Below are positions 22,168 through 32,300 of a stretch of DNA of 64,000 bases, piece by piece. Each line of letters opens with the position of its first letter. Within the stretch, counting starts at the first letter, position 1. A program made the position numbers and the translations under genes. Source of the stretch: a virus; the IMG/VR virus record IMGVR_UViG_3300021962_000094, positions 1 to 64,000 of that record. The stretch is one strand, 5' to 3'. The notes below the pieces were generated by a model, which did not search any database, was not told the origin of the DNA, and saw only the letters and a list, made by a program, of their open reading frames with translations.

Positions 22168-24129
22168 ATGGAAGAGAAACTAGTAGACATTTTAGGATTC
22201 TTACAACCCGACTCTGGTAACAACTGGAGTAAAGGTCTGTATCTCAATGGTAATGCGAAAATAATTTATGCATTTGAAGACATTGTGCCTTTTGTAGGTG
22301 GAGGGTTTGGATTTTTTGACGGAGATGATGAGTTTGGTAATTCGGATAAAGGTTACACGTATCCAGAGTTATACAAGTATTTGAATGATCGAAAGTTGTT
22401 ACCTGATGTTCCAGACAAAAACAATCTACCTCCAGTAATAGTTGGTTATGCTGGTCCCAAAACACCACATCAAAACATTATTGTCAATATAAATCAACGC
22501 CCGATTTTTAGAGAAATTTATTATTCAAAATGGCCATGTTTGAAAGATCTGGAAACATCAAGACTTGATACATTTTTATTAACAGTTCATGATTACATAC
22601 AACGTTATGAAACTTCTTTGTTACGAGGAGATGTTTCATATGTAGAAAAAACCAAAACCCAACAAAAAGCACATCTTGCGTCTGTGATTGAAGATGCCAT
22701 AGATAATGTTAAATCTGGTAAGTGGGATAAAAATAAAATACCAGCATGTTTCCTTCCAGACCCAGATCCAGCCTTGGTTGGTCCTCCATCTCAAACCATC
22801 TATGGAACAATAAATAAAGCACCTAGTGTTGATAATCCCAACTTAAAGTTGCCATCATCCACACCAAAACAATTGGACCCATCAAAAGCTTTGACCGAGG
22901 TGGATAAAAAAGAGGATGACATAGACAAAATGTTGGACAAGAACAGTGCCGACCTTGACAAAATGATGTCGGATTCTGCCAATGAAACTCCAACATCTTC
23001 AATATCAGATCCTAATGCTGTAACTACCCGCACTGTTACTTCTACCAACACAGTCACATCCAAGGAAACTGTGACTGGTGGTGGTGTGACTGTAAGAACA
23101 AGTTTCGCATCAGACGATCCTAGATCAAGGATGACATCGGCTGAGTTGGATGCTCTTCCAAATGGTGCCGGTCAAAGTGAGTTTAAGATACCAGGCAAAG
23201 ATTCTGTAACTACCACCACAGATTCAATATCATCTACAGTTAGTCAAGTCAAGACTCCAACTGGAACTGATGTCGTATCTAAGTTGAACGTTGATAGTAA
23301 GATAAAAGTAGAGACTCCAAAAGTTCCAACTGTAGAAAAACCAAAGTTTGTCAAAGATGGTCTCGGAGAGAATTGGAGTCCAGATAAATACAGACCTGAA
23401 ACTATCGCTGGTAACACTAAGTTTGTTGATCCAGCTACGGGTAATATTGGTTCAACTGAGAAGATTGCTGCTGTAGATAAACTAAAGAGTGCAATACCAG
23501 ATGTTCCTAAACCAAACCTACCAGATTTACCAGCTAATCCCGTTCCTACAAACATAACCAATGCTGATGCGGCATTGACCAACTTATCAAATGGTAATGT
23601 TGGATCTTTGAGTCCAAACAACGCCATAACTCCTCCAAACACACTGGTTAAAGCGGCAACCGGAGGGTTGGTTGGTGGCGGTCTTGGTGCTGGAGTTGGC
23701 GCATTGGCTGGTGGAGGTCAAGGTGCGTTGATTGGAGGACTATCTGGGGCTGCTTTAGGTGGTGGCATAGCTTTGGGTGGTGTGGGTGGTGGAACACTCG
23801 CAGGAGCTGGTTTAGGAGGCGGAATAGGTGCTTTGGCTGGAGGTGGTAAGGGTGCTTTGATTGGAGCTGCTGCAGGTGGAGCACTTGGTGCTGCGGCTGC
23901 TAAACTAGCTTTAGTCAAAAAAGGTATGCCTAAACCAAAAATACCAAAACCACCGTCTGCACCACGTATCAAAAAGGTCAAAATAAAGGCTCCTTCCAAT
24001 ACAAAGGGAGCAGAAGATCTGTTAAATTTACAAAAATCCAAATTGGAAGCGGCTAAAAACCAAGCTAATTCTCAAATAACATCTAATGTCAATATGAATC
24101 AGTTGAACTCATTGGGAGGGTTGGCATAA
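22168..24129 (+). CDS. Virion protein with glycine-zipper membrane segment
   Basis: 653 residues. A folded N-terminal domain of about 200 residues is followed by a long Thr/Ser/Pro-rich linker. Residues about 494-583 are almost only Gly, Ala, Leu and Val in G-x3-G patterns (glycine zippers, as in membrane-crossing channels). A basic Pro-Lys stretch (KPKIPKPPSAPRIKKVKIK) and a helix end the protein. The zipper suggests insertion into the host membrane during DNA delivery. Its place next to baseplate genes fits. Family not recognised. Confidence 0.7.
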   Translation: MEEKLVDILGFLQPDSGNNWSKGLYLNGNAKIIYAFEDIVPFVGGGFGFFDGDDEFGNSDKGYTYPELYKYLNDRKLLPDVPDKNNLPPVIVGYAGPKTPHQNIIVNINQRPIFREIYYSKWPCLKDLETSRLDTFLLTVHDYIQRYETSLLRGDVSYVEKTKTQQKAHLASVIEDAIDNVKSGKWDKNKIPACFLPDPDPALVGPPSQTIYGTINKAPSVDNPNLKLPSSTPKQLDPSKALTEVDKKEDDIDKMLDKNSADLDKMMSDSANETPTSSISDPNAVTTRTVTSTNTVTSKETVTGGGVTVRTSFASDDPRSRMTSAELDALPNGAGQSEFKIPGKDSVTTTTDSISSTVSQVKTPTGTDVVSKLNVDSKIKVETPKVPTVEKPKFVKDGLGENWSPDKYRPETIAGNTKFVDPATGNIGSTEKIAAVDKLKSAIPDVPKPNLPDLPANPVPTNITNADAALTNLSNGNVGSLSPNNAITPPNTLVKAATGGLVGGGLGAGVGALAGGGQGALIGGLSGAALGGGIALGGVGGGTLAGAGLGGGIGALAGGGKGALIGAAAGGALGAAAAKLALVKKGMPKPKIPKPPSAPRIKKVKIKAPSNTKGAEDLLNLQKSKLEAAKNQANSQITSNVNMNQLNSLGGLA

Positions 24130-24185
24130 TATTACCATAAAAGATAAATTTTGTAAAATACCAAACAAGTTAATAATTATATAAT

Positions 24186-24623
24186 ATGAAACTAGATACT
24201 CTTAAAGAATACATTCGTCAAGAAGTAAGAAATGCTGTCAGAGAAGAAGTAAAAAACTGCTTGTTGGAAGCATTTTCTAAAGAATCAATTTCAAGATCAG
24301 ATTCGTCACCATCATTTTCATCTTTGGTGAGTGAATCGGTTACAGAACAACATGTGGAGCAATCACAAAACAAAAAGAAGTTTGTCAAATACACTAGCAA
24401 TCCAGTATTGAATCAAATATTGAATGAAACAACTGGTGGTGTGCCTCAAGAAGGTGGTTTGGCAAGTATCATGGGTGGTGGCGAACCAAGTGTTGTTGAC
24501 AAGTTGACTGAATCTGTGACTGAACATGCTGCAGAACCAGTAAAAGCCGTTGCTCAAGCAGTTACCAGAGATTATAGATCACTACTGAAAGCTGTTGATA
24601 AAAAGCGTGGCGAAAAGAAATAA
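24186..24623 (+). CDS. Hypothetical protein, 145 aa
   Basis: Starts MKLDTLKEYIRQEVRNAVREEVKNCLLEAF, a highly charged helix, followed by a Ser-rich region and an acidic-basic mixed C-terminus. The early L-K-E could be a gp21-type site, but this gene lies among baseplate genes. It starts 56 nt after the previous stop and 6 nt before the gp25-like gene. Not recognised. Confidence 0.68.
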   Translation: MKLDTLKEYIRQEVRNAVREEVKNCLLEAFSKESISRSDSSPSFSSLVSESVTEQHVEQSQNKKKFVKYTSNPVLNQILNETTGGVPQEGGLASIMGGGEPSVVDKLTESVTEHAAEPVKAVAQAVTRDYRSLLKAVDKKRGEKK

Positions 24624-24629
24624 CAATAT

Positions 24630-25031
24630 ATGGCTAAACAGATACTTGGACTTAAGTTACCGTTGAGATTGGGTCAAGATGGATATTTTGAAACCAATAC
24701 TGCTACTATTGATCAAGTATCTTCAAACATAAGAAACTTGTTGTTGACCAAACCAGGCGAAAGACGATTCAACAATGAGTTTGGATCTGGATTGTATTAC
24801 CTATTATTTCAACAAAATGAAGTGGAGGTCAATCCAGGTATTATTGTTGATGTTGTTCAACGTGATATCAACAAATTTTTGAATGGTGTGATCGTTAACG
24901 ATGTGAAGGTAAAAATAGCATCCACTCAAAACGAAAATACTGATGCAAATACGATATTTATAAGTGTGGTGTTCACTTATAACAAGATCACTTCTACTAC
25001 TGAGGTGGAACTTACTAATAACAGAATCTAA
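24630..25031 (+). CDS. gp25: Baseplate wedge protein, gp25-like
   Basis: A 133-residue protein of the GPW/gp25 family. The diagnostic NLLLTKPGERRFNNEFGSGL lies at about 35-55. gp25 is the sheath-nucleating part of the baseplate wedge and is homologous to components of contractile injection systems. The stop codon overlaps the start of gp6 (TAATG), the usual order in T4-like phages. Confidence 0.94.
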   Translation: MAKQILGLKLPLRLGQDGYFETNTATIDQVSSNIRNLLLTKPGERRFNNEFGSGLYYLLFQQNEVEVNPGIIVDVVQRDINKFLNGVIVNDVKVKIASTQNENTDANTIFISVVFTYNKITSTTEVELTNNRI

Positions 25032-27028
25032 TGGCACAAATAATTAACAAGACTTTTAGAGCAAATACTAAAGACGTAAATTACGTTAATAGAGATTTTG
25101 CATCTTTGAAGCAACAATTGATCGATTTCACTAAGCAATACTACCCACAAAGTTATAGAGATTTTAGTGAGAGTTCGCCTGGTCAAATTTTCATTGAACA
25201 AGCCGCATATGTTGGTGACATATTATCATATTATACCGATCAACAGTTCAAGGAAAGTTTTATTCAGTTTGCCACGGATAGAAGAAATTTGATCAACCAA
25301 GCTAGATATTTGGGATACAAACCAAAGGTCACATCGGCAGCTGCAACTGATCTTGAACTGTTTCAACTAGTTCCAGCCAAAAGAGTGGGCGAGATAGACG
25401 GTGAATATGTTCCAGATGACACCTATTGTTTGATATTGAAACCATTCACACAATTGTCCAGTGTTTCTGGAGTTCCATTCTTGATTGAAGAAAGTGTAGA
25501 CTTTAGTCAAGACACGGTATTTTCACCAAGAGAAGTGTCTGTGTATAACCGTGATGAAACTGGAGCACCACTATTTTACTTGATCAAAAAGACTGCAAAA
25601 GCATATGCAGGTAAACTTGTAGTCAAACAAGTAAGTGTAGGAACCGCAACACCATTTTTAGAAATTAAATTGGACGCTACTGATGTATTGAAAGTAGCAA
25701 GTATAGTTGATAGTAACAATAACAATTACTATGAAGTTCAATATCTAGCACAAGAAACAATACCAATTTCTGTTGACAACGTTCCATTAACAAATCAAAC
25801 CTTGTCGAAGTATAGAGGTGAAACGCCTAAGTTGTTAAAGTATCTTAGAACCGAGAATCGTTTCATTACTACAATTGATGAAAACAATTCAACACACATT
25901 CAGTTTGGTGCAAACACTGAAAACTTCGATAACACTGTGATCATACCAAATCCTTCAAACGTGGGTGTGGGTTTGTCTAATTTAGATAATCTTAACATCA
26001 GTTTGGACGGAACAAACGTGTTGAAGAGCAATTCGTATGGTGTATCTCCATCGAACACAATATTGACCATCACTTATATTGTTGGTGGCGGTGTAAATTC
26101 TAACGTCAACTCTGGAGAAATCAATACAATTAGTGCGGTCGGATTGATGAATGATATTACTGGATTAACAGATAGTCAAGTTACATTGTTCAATAATATC
26201 AAGAACTCTTTGAGAGTAAACAACCCACTTGCAGCAACTGGTGGAGATGGTCCAGAAACCGACGAAGAAATACGTCAAAATGCGATTGCAAATTTTTCAT
26301 CTCAAAATCGTATCGTGACTGAGGAGGACATACTTCTTCGTGTATACGCAATGAGTCCACAATTTGGTAGTATAGCTAAAGCGTTCGTTCAATCAAATGC
26401 TACTAGACAAATTGCATATACTGGATTGATCAGTGGTGTTATCACAGGTTCAGCTGCTCAAAATGAGTTGTTGAATTTGAACCCATTGAATCCGCTTGAT
26501 CGTAGAAAGTTTTTGGAGTCAAACAATCCATTCACAAACAACTTGTATATTCTAGGATACAACAGTGATAAGAAACTCACTCCATGTAACGAAGCAACAC
26601 TTTTGAATTTGAAGAACTACTTGAGTCAATACAAGATTTTGACTGATAGATTCAATGTGATTGACGGATACATTATCAATATCGGCGTTGAATTCAAGAT
26701 CACAGTCTTTGCTGGTTTCAACAAACGTGATGTGTTGAATGAATGTATTGCATCTGTTCAAGCATTTTTCAATATTGACAACTGGGGATTCAATCAACCA
26801 ATCAATCTAAGTCAATTAACCTTTGAAATAATGAAAAACGAAGGTGTTCAATCTGTGACCGAAGTTACAATCAAAAATTTGACTTATGATACTGATGGAG
26901 TTCAATATTCGCCTATAGCTTATAATATTGATATTGCTACACAGAACAATATCGTATATCCATCAAAAGACCCTTCAATATTTGAAGTCAAGTTTCCAGA
27001 TACCGACATTAAAGGATTAGTGGTATAA
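25031..27028 (+). CDS. gp6: Baseplate wedge protein, gp6-like
   Basis: 665 residues with the conserved gp6/J N-terminus (VNYVNRDFASLKQQLIDF, SPGQIFIEQAAYVGDILSYY, RRNLINQARYLGYKP). gp6 dimers form the continuous ring linking the wedges; the J-like core is shared with P2. The GDGPETDEEIRQNAIANFSSQNRIVTEEDI segment near 410-440 is also typical. It directly follows gp25 and is followed after 1 nt by the next gene. Confidence 0.93.
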   Translation: MAQIINKTFRANTKDVNYVNRDFASLKQQLIDFTKQYYPQSYRDFSESSPGQIFIEQAAYVGDILSYYTDQQFKESFIQFATDRRNLINQARYLGYKPKVTSAAATDLELFQLVPAKRVGEIDGEYVPDDTYCLILKPFTQLSSVSGVPFLIEESVDFSQDTVFSPREVSVYNRDETGAPLFYLIKKTAKAYAGKLVVKQVSVGTATPFLEIKLDATDVLKVASIVDSNNNNYYEVQYLAQETIPISVDNVPLTNQTLSKYRGETPKLLKYLRTENRFITTIDENNSTHIQFGANTENFDNTVIIPNPSNVGVGLSNLDNLNISLDGTNVLKSNSYGVSPSNTILTITYIVGGGVNSNVNSGEINTISAVGLMNDITGLTDSQVTLFNNIKNSLRVNNPLAATGGDGPETDEEIRQNAIANFSSQNRIVTEEDILLRVYAMSPQFGSIAKAFVQSNATRQIAYTGLISGVITGSAAQNELLNLNPLNPLDRRKFLESNNPFTNNLYILGYNSDKKLTPCNEATLLNLKNYLSQYKILTDRFNVIDGYIINIGVEFKITVFAGFNKRDVLNECIASVQAFFNIDNWGFNQPINLSQLTFEIMKNEGVQSVTEVTIKNLTYDTDGVQYSPIAYNIDIATQNNIVYPSKDPSIFEVKFPDTDIKGLVV

Positions 27029-27029
27029 T

Positions 27030-28895
27030 ATGCACACATTTATTTATCCGTCTCAAGACACCTACATCAATAACGCCAAAGTTTACAAAAACAAAAACTT
27101 TGGTATAGACGAAATTTTGGAGGTGTATGCTAGCAACGATGGTAACAAGTTGGTATACACAGATCCAATTTGGAGAACTCCTCCACAAAACAGTTCGTCA
27201 TATGGTAACGAAGGTTGGTTGGCATACACAACATCTAGTTTCTATGTTTACTCTGGAAGTCTTTGGAGAGAATACCCACTCGCAACATCTGTGGTCGAAT
27301 CTGCGATTGCAATTGCTTCGTTCAACGGTGTATTCTCAAATATAAACGTTAGTCCATTTGTTTCACTATATGTGTCTGGTTCATCGGATTTTGCTTCTGG
27401 TTCGTTTAGTGGTAGCTATAACTTCTTGAGCAATGTAACCGTGAATGGTCAAATTTCAACGGGAAGTTTCAGTGGAACTGTTTACAGTGGATCGTCATTT
27501 ACAAACCTAGATGTCAATGGTGTAACCTACACAACTTCACCACTAACACAGTCATTAATTGGTAGTGGTAGTATTGGTGGATTCTCAGGAAAACTATTTG
27601 GAACATCTTGCACTGGACCTGGACCACTTTGCATTCAAAATGGAACATTCGATGGTAGTGTAACTGGTTCTCAATTTGTTGGAATTATATCTACTGAAAC
27701 GTCTAGCACCAGTTACTATTTGGATGTTGAAAATTTCCAAGGATATTTCCGTGGTTATTACAGTGGTTCTATAACTCCTCCAACATCTGTATACTATTTG
27801 TTGAGACCTGAGTTTTCAAGAACTGTGGTTCAGTTTGACATTACCAACATCAGTGCTTCTATAGCAAACAATGAGTTGTCTAGTTCAAACATAAAGTTCA
27901 CTTTGAATTTGACTGCTTGTGGACAAAGAAATCTACCACTCAACTACACAATTTATGCTTACCCAGTAAGTCAAAGTTGGGACAATGGTAATGGTAGATG
28001 GGCGGATGGTGGAACCACAATGGGTGCAAGTTGGAATTTTAGAGATTACTCTGGAAGCAATGCTTGGTATGTGCCGTTTACTGGTTCTTACCAACAAATC
28101 GATTACTTGTTGACATCTTCTTATAAGACCGCCAGCTTTGAAAATGGTGGAGGAACTTGGTATTATGATGTTCCGTCTACATATAGTGATGTAAACTTCT
28201 GGTTCTGTTCATCGTCTGCATTCCCATCATTGAGTGGTTCAAGTTTGATTTGCAGTCAATCATATACTCTCGGTCAACAAGGCGACATAACCATGGATGT
28301 CACCAACATAGTTCGTTCTTGGATTTGTGGATGTATTCCAAACAACGGAATCATACTGTTGTCTTCGTTGGAGTTGACTGTTCCACCGGTTGGTAAGACC
28401 AATGGATTGTTACAGTTCTTCAGTAAAGAAACCAATACAATCTATAGTCCATACATCGATGTTGCTTGGGATGATACTACATTCAATACGGGTAGTTTAG
28501 CACCTGTGACTGGTTCTATTGAGAACTTAATTACTCTACAACAGTTAAAAGACACGTATAAGGCTGGTAGTTTACCAAAAGTATTTGTGTTCGCAAGAGA
28601 TCAATACCCTCTCAAGAACTTCCAAAAAGCATATCAACAACCTGTGATGGTAACACCTAAATACCTACCTACTTCATCATATTATCAAATAACTGATGCT
28701 GAGTCTGGTCAGGTTTTTGTAGACTTTGACGAATATTCTAAACTCAGCTGTGACCCTAACCAAGGAAATTATTTTAAGTTTGATACCACTGGATTGCCAC
28801 AAGAAAGATATTTCAAGATATTTATAAAGGCGGAGTATCCAGATGGAACGGTGGACATTGTGGACACCGACAAGGTATTCCAAATTGTAAGATAA
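27030..28895 (+). CDS. Baseplate or fibre protein with DNRLRE-like domain
   Basis: 621 residues. The first 20 residues (TFIYPSQDTYINNAKVYKNKNFG) and the region from about 263 onward (RTVVQFDITNIS, then DITMDVTNIVRSWICG) have the pattern of DNRLRE jelly-roll domains. Between them about 200 residues are Ser/Gly/Thr-rich fibre-like sequence with repeated SGS-type units, as if a fibre segment were inserted into the domain. A further beta domain ends the protein. Part of the wedge operon, probably a decoration or short fibre on the baseplate. Confidence 0.68.
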   Translation: MHTFIYPSQDTYINNAKVYKNKNFGIDEILEVYASNDGNKLVYTDPIWRTPPQNSSSYGNEGWLAYTTSSFYVYSGSLWREYPLATSVVESAIAIASFNGVFSNINVSPFVSLYVSGSSDFASGSFSGSYNFLSNVTVNGQISTGSFSGTVYSGSSFTNLDVNGVTYTTSPLTQSLIGSGSIGGFSGKLFGTSCTGPGPLCIQNGTFDGSVTGSQFVGIISTETSSTSYYLDVENFQGYFRGYYSGSITPPTSVYYLLRPEFSRTVVQFDITNISASIANNELSSSNIKFTLNLTACGQRNLPLNYTIYAYPVSQSWDNGNGRWADGGTTMGASWNFRDYSGSNAWYVPFTGSYQQIDYLLTSSYKTASFENGGGTWYYDVPSTYSDVNFWFCSSSAFPSLSGSSLICSQSYTLGQQGDITMDVTNIVRSWICGCIPNNGIILLSSLELTVPPVGKTNGLLQFFSKETNTIYSPYIDVAWDDTTFNTGSLAPVTGSIENLITLQQLKDTYKAGSLPKVFVFARDQYPLKNFQKAYQQPVMVTPKYLPTSSYYQITDAESGQVFVDFDEYSKLSCDPNQGNYFKFDTTGLPQERYFKIFIKAEYPDGTVDIVDTDKVFQIVR

Positions 28896-28896
28896 T

Positions 28897-29373
28897 ATGG
28901 CTGATATAGTAGTAGAATATACAGTAGGTCTTAAACAGTTACAGACTTTTAAGGATCTTGGTCAGTTTCCGAACAACATTGATTCATTCGGAAACTTTCA
29001 ACTCATTTATAATGATAATAAGACCGACGAAGGTAAGTTTTACTATACAGATATCACATTAAAAACACTAGAATACAATCCAGACAAAGTTTTGGATACC
29101 AATTCGATTGGGTTTAATGAATTGCAAACTACTCAACAAGAGCAAGCACAAGATATCAATACTATTTTACAACAATATAATGAAGCCATTGCCGAAAACA
29201 GAATTCTCAATGAGACTGTGAACTCTTTGGTTGAAAAGTATGAACTCAACGATGATAAACAAGTCATAGCAGCAATGAAGACCGAAATTATCGATCTAAG
29301 AATCAAGTTGGGTCAAGGAAATGTTCCATCTGACTTCAGTGACGACTTTCCATTTTTACCATTAACATCATAA
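28897..29373 (+). CDS. Coiled-coil baseplate-associated protein, 158 aa
   Basis: An N-terminal beta region of about 75 residues is followed by a coiled coil (QEQAQDINTILQQYNEAIAENRILNETVNSLVEKY) and a short acidic end. It starts 1 nt after the preceding stop and ends 1 nt before the next gene, so it is translated within the wedge set. Likely a structural partner of its neighbours; no family recognised. Confidence 0.7.
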   Translation: MADIVVEYTVGLKQLQTFKDLGQFPNNIDSFGNFQLIYNDNKTDEGKFYYTDITLKTLEYNPDKVLDTNSIGFNELQTTQQEQAQDINTILQQYNEAIAENRILNETVNSLVEKYELNDDKQVIAAMKTEIIDLRIKLGQGNVPSDFSDDFPFLPLTS

Positions 29374-29374
29374 T

Positions 29375-32300
29375 ATGCCATATAGTTATCTAAATTTTGA
29401 TGAGACGACGTTAAACACTGGAATAGCTAGTGGTTCATATTTTACCCCAGATCTACAAGAACTGTATGAACAAAAGTATCTGGACCGTGAACGTTTCTTT
29501 GGAACGTCAGACAGTGACATCATTGAATTCAGTCTTTACAACAGTTCTCAAGAAAGTATTGCTTTCAATAGAGTTGTTCCAACCGTGTCTTATTCGGTGG
29601 TCCAAGGTTCTTATCGTGATATCAACAACAAGTTGACATATTACAACTTTGCGCAACCTTTTACAAACTACGCAAAGTTCAATAATGACATCTTGATTGA
29701 TACCCAAGACGTTCTTAGACAGACACAAGTTGCGCCTGGTTTGTATTATGTTCTCTACAACTTTGTTAGAAACGTTGCTGGTAACAACCAAAACAGACTT
29801 GTAATCAAGGAAATTTCTCCAAGTAGAACTGAATTGCGTTTATCGTTTGCATTCAATACCACATTGACCCCACAGAATGCACTGGATGCTATAAAGGTGT
29901 CAGCATTTGCTGATAAGAAGTATTTGTTCCTACAGATATCTTCGTTCATCAACCAAATTGTTGACAACAATCCAATCTCAGAGACGTTTGTTCGCAATTC
30001 TGTCAACTACAATTACAATGCAATTGCTCAAAGTTTGGGTCTTCAAAATGCGGCTGAACTTCAAGAGTTTATTATTCAGACCTATGTTGGTTTTGATAAA
30101 GTAATTACACTTTCGGCTAACGATGAGTCGATTCAACAAGCTTCAAAGTTCATTGGTATTGATGACCAAATCAAGAACTTTACATACACATACAATTCAA
30201 CCGAGTTTAGTGCTGACGAAATCTTGTTGGCATTCAAGACGATTGTAACCAAAGTTTCTCAAGATAGAATTCTACAAAAGACATCGATCAACCAAATACA
30301 ATTGCAGGGTATATTGGACTTGTTTGTCAAGATTATCTACACCGACTGGTTGGAAACTCAAACAACTTTGCTTTTGACCGAGTATGCTAACAAGTATTTT
30401 GGTCTATACAAAAATGCATTGAATTTTGACAATGGTAATTTGGTTCAAATTTTGACTCACACAAATTACTTCAACCCAATTGATGGTCGTGTAAATGTTC
30501 AAGTCAAGTTGTCTGATCCGTTGCCTTTGGAATATGATATCAGAACCACATGTTGGATTTCTAATATTTCAATTGCTCCTATTTACTTCAAGGTAAATCT
30601 ATTTGCGGAGGCTGTAAAACGCAACGTATCTCTAAACGGTGTTAATTTTACGGTTAACGTAGATACTGCTGACCCTATCAATCAAAAGTATTCTGACCAC
30701 GATGTAAATACACTATTTGAAGCACAGTCAAGACTAAAACAAAGAATCAATGATTTGTTGATTGATTATGATAACTTTGCAAACTTCATAGTTTACTCAT
30801 CAGCTGAACTCAGAACCAAGATTGCCAAGAACAAGATTTCTGATTACAACAAGTTAGAAACTCAGAAGGTTCAAGTTCATACAGCAGCTAGTTCTTCAGC
30901 ATTGACTATACGTGCTACATATGAAACAGATATAGATCGTATTACTCAATCTCAAATTGACATACTAAACTCTCTTGATGAGTATGAGTCATATTTGTTC
31001 TTCAATACTTCTAGCATCGATGATAAGATTGAAGATGGTATTTCATATGACCAAAACAATGTAGACAGTTTACTAAATCAACTACCAGAATATATTCGTG
31101 AAGACAGTCAGTCTGTTGATTATTTGAAGTTCACTTCGATGGTGGGTCATTTCTTTGATAACATTTTGGTCTACATCAAAAAGTTTCCAAAGACATATCC
31201 TCTCGGAGTATCTGAACTCAGTGATTATCCAAAGAACTTCTTGGATGAGTTATTGAATTCGTTCAGCTGGAATACAAACAACTTCAAGTTTCAAAACAGT
31301 GGTATTTCTCAATACTTGTTCGATAACACTGAGATATCTAGTTCACTATCAAGTTCTTATTTTGACTACGGTAAGAAGATCTTAAATAGATTTGCTAACA
31401 ACCTTCCTTATATCTACAAGACAAAAGGAACTTCAACATCATTGGATTTGATCAGATCATTGTTTGGTATACCTTCTGAGTTGATTCAACTTCGTGAATA
31501 TGGAAGCACAGATGTAAATGTAAATCGTCAAAATTATTATGACTTTGAAGATATCATTTATTTGACCAGAATCAAAGATGGTAGATACATAAAGTTTGAT
31601 TATACAGACCCAGAATATGTTTCTGTGGTAGGTGATCCTTTATATTACAGTGGATCTCAGGCAAACACATATACATCTTCAAGATCACAAACAGAAGAGT
31701 TTCGTGGATATGATACTTTTGAAGCTTCGTTTAGATTCAAATCAAAAGACTACAATTTCAACGATAAGATTCCTATTGTAAGAAAGATCAGAAACAACAA
31801 AATTGACTGGGAAGTTTATATAAGAAAGACACAACAAGCTGAGTCCGGTGTGTTGATTTATGATCTACATCCAACTGAATCGAATACCACATCAAGTATC
31901 AAGTTGGATGAACTGCCATATTTGAATGGCAACATATTCACACTCATGATATCCCGTGATATTAAAGCTGATTATGAATATGATAGTATCACACCAGAAC
32001 AAAACACGGACACAAACACTTATGGTAGTATTACCGTGTTTACATCATCACTCACATCATCAGCAGCTGAAAAGTATGTTCCCAACACATATACATTCGC
32101 AGTCAATCAGTATGATGGTTCGTTGAAGAATTTCAGTAGTATAAAGACCAAGGTAATTAACTACAATCAAAACAATTATTTCTCAAGTGGTAGCTATTAT
32201 GTTGGTAATTACAATACCACATACAACAACAATATTGAGTTTGATGGAAACATCGATAAGATAAAGGTTTTCCGTGATCCATTGAGTTTGTCTGACTTTG

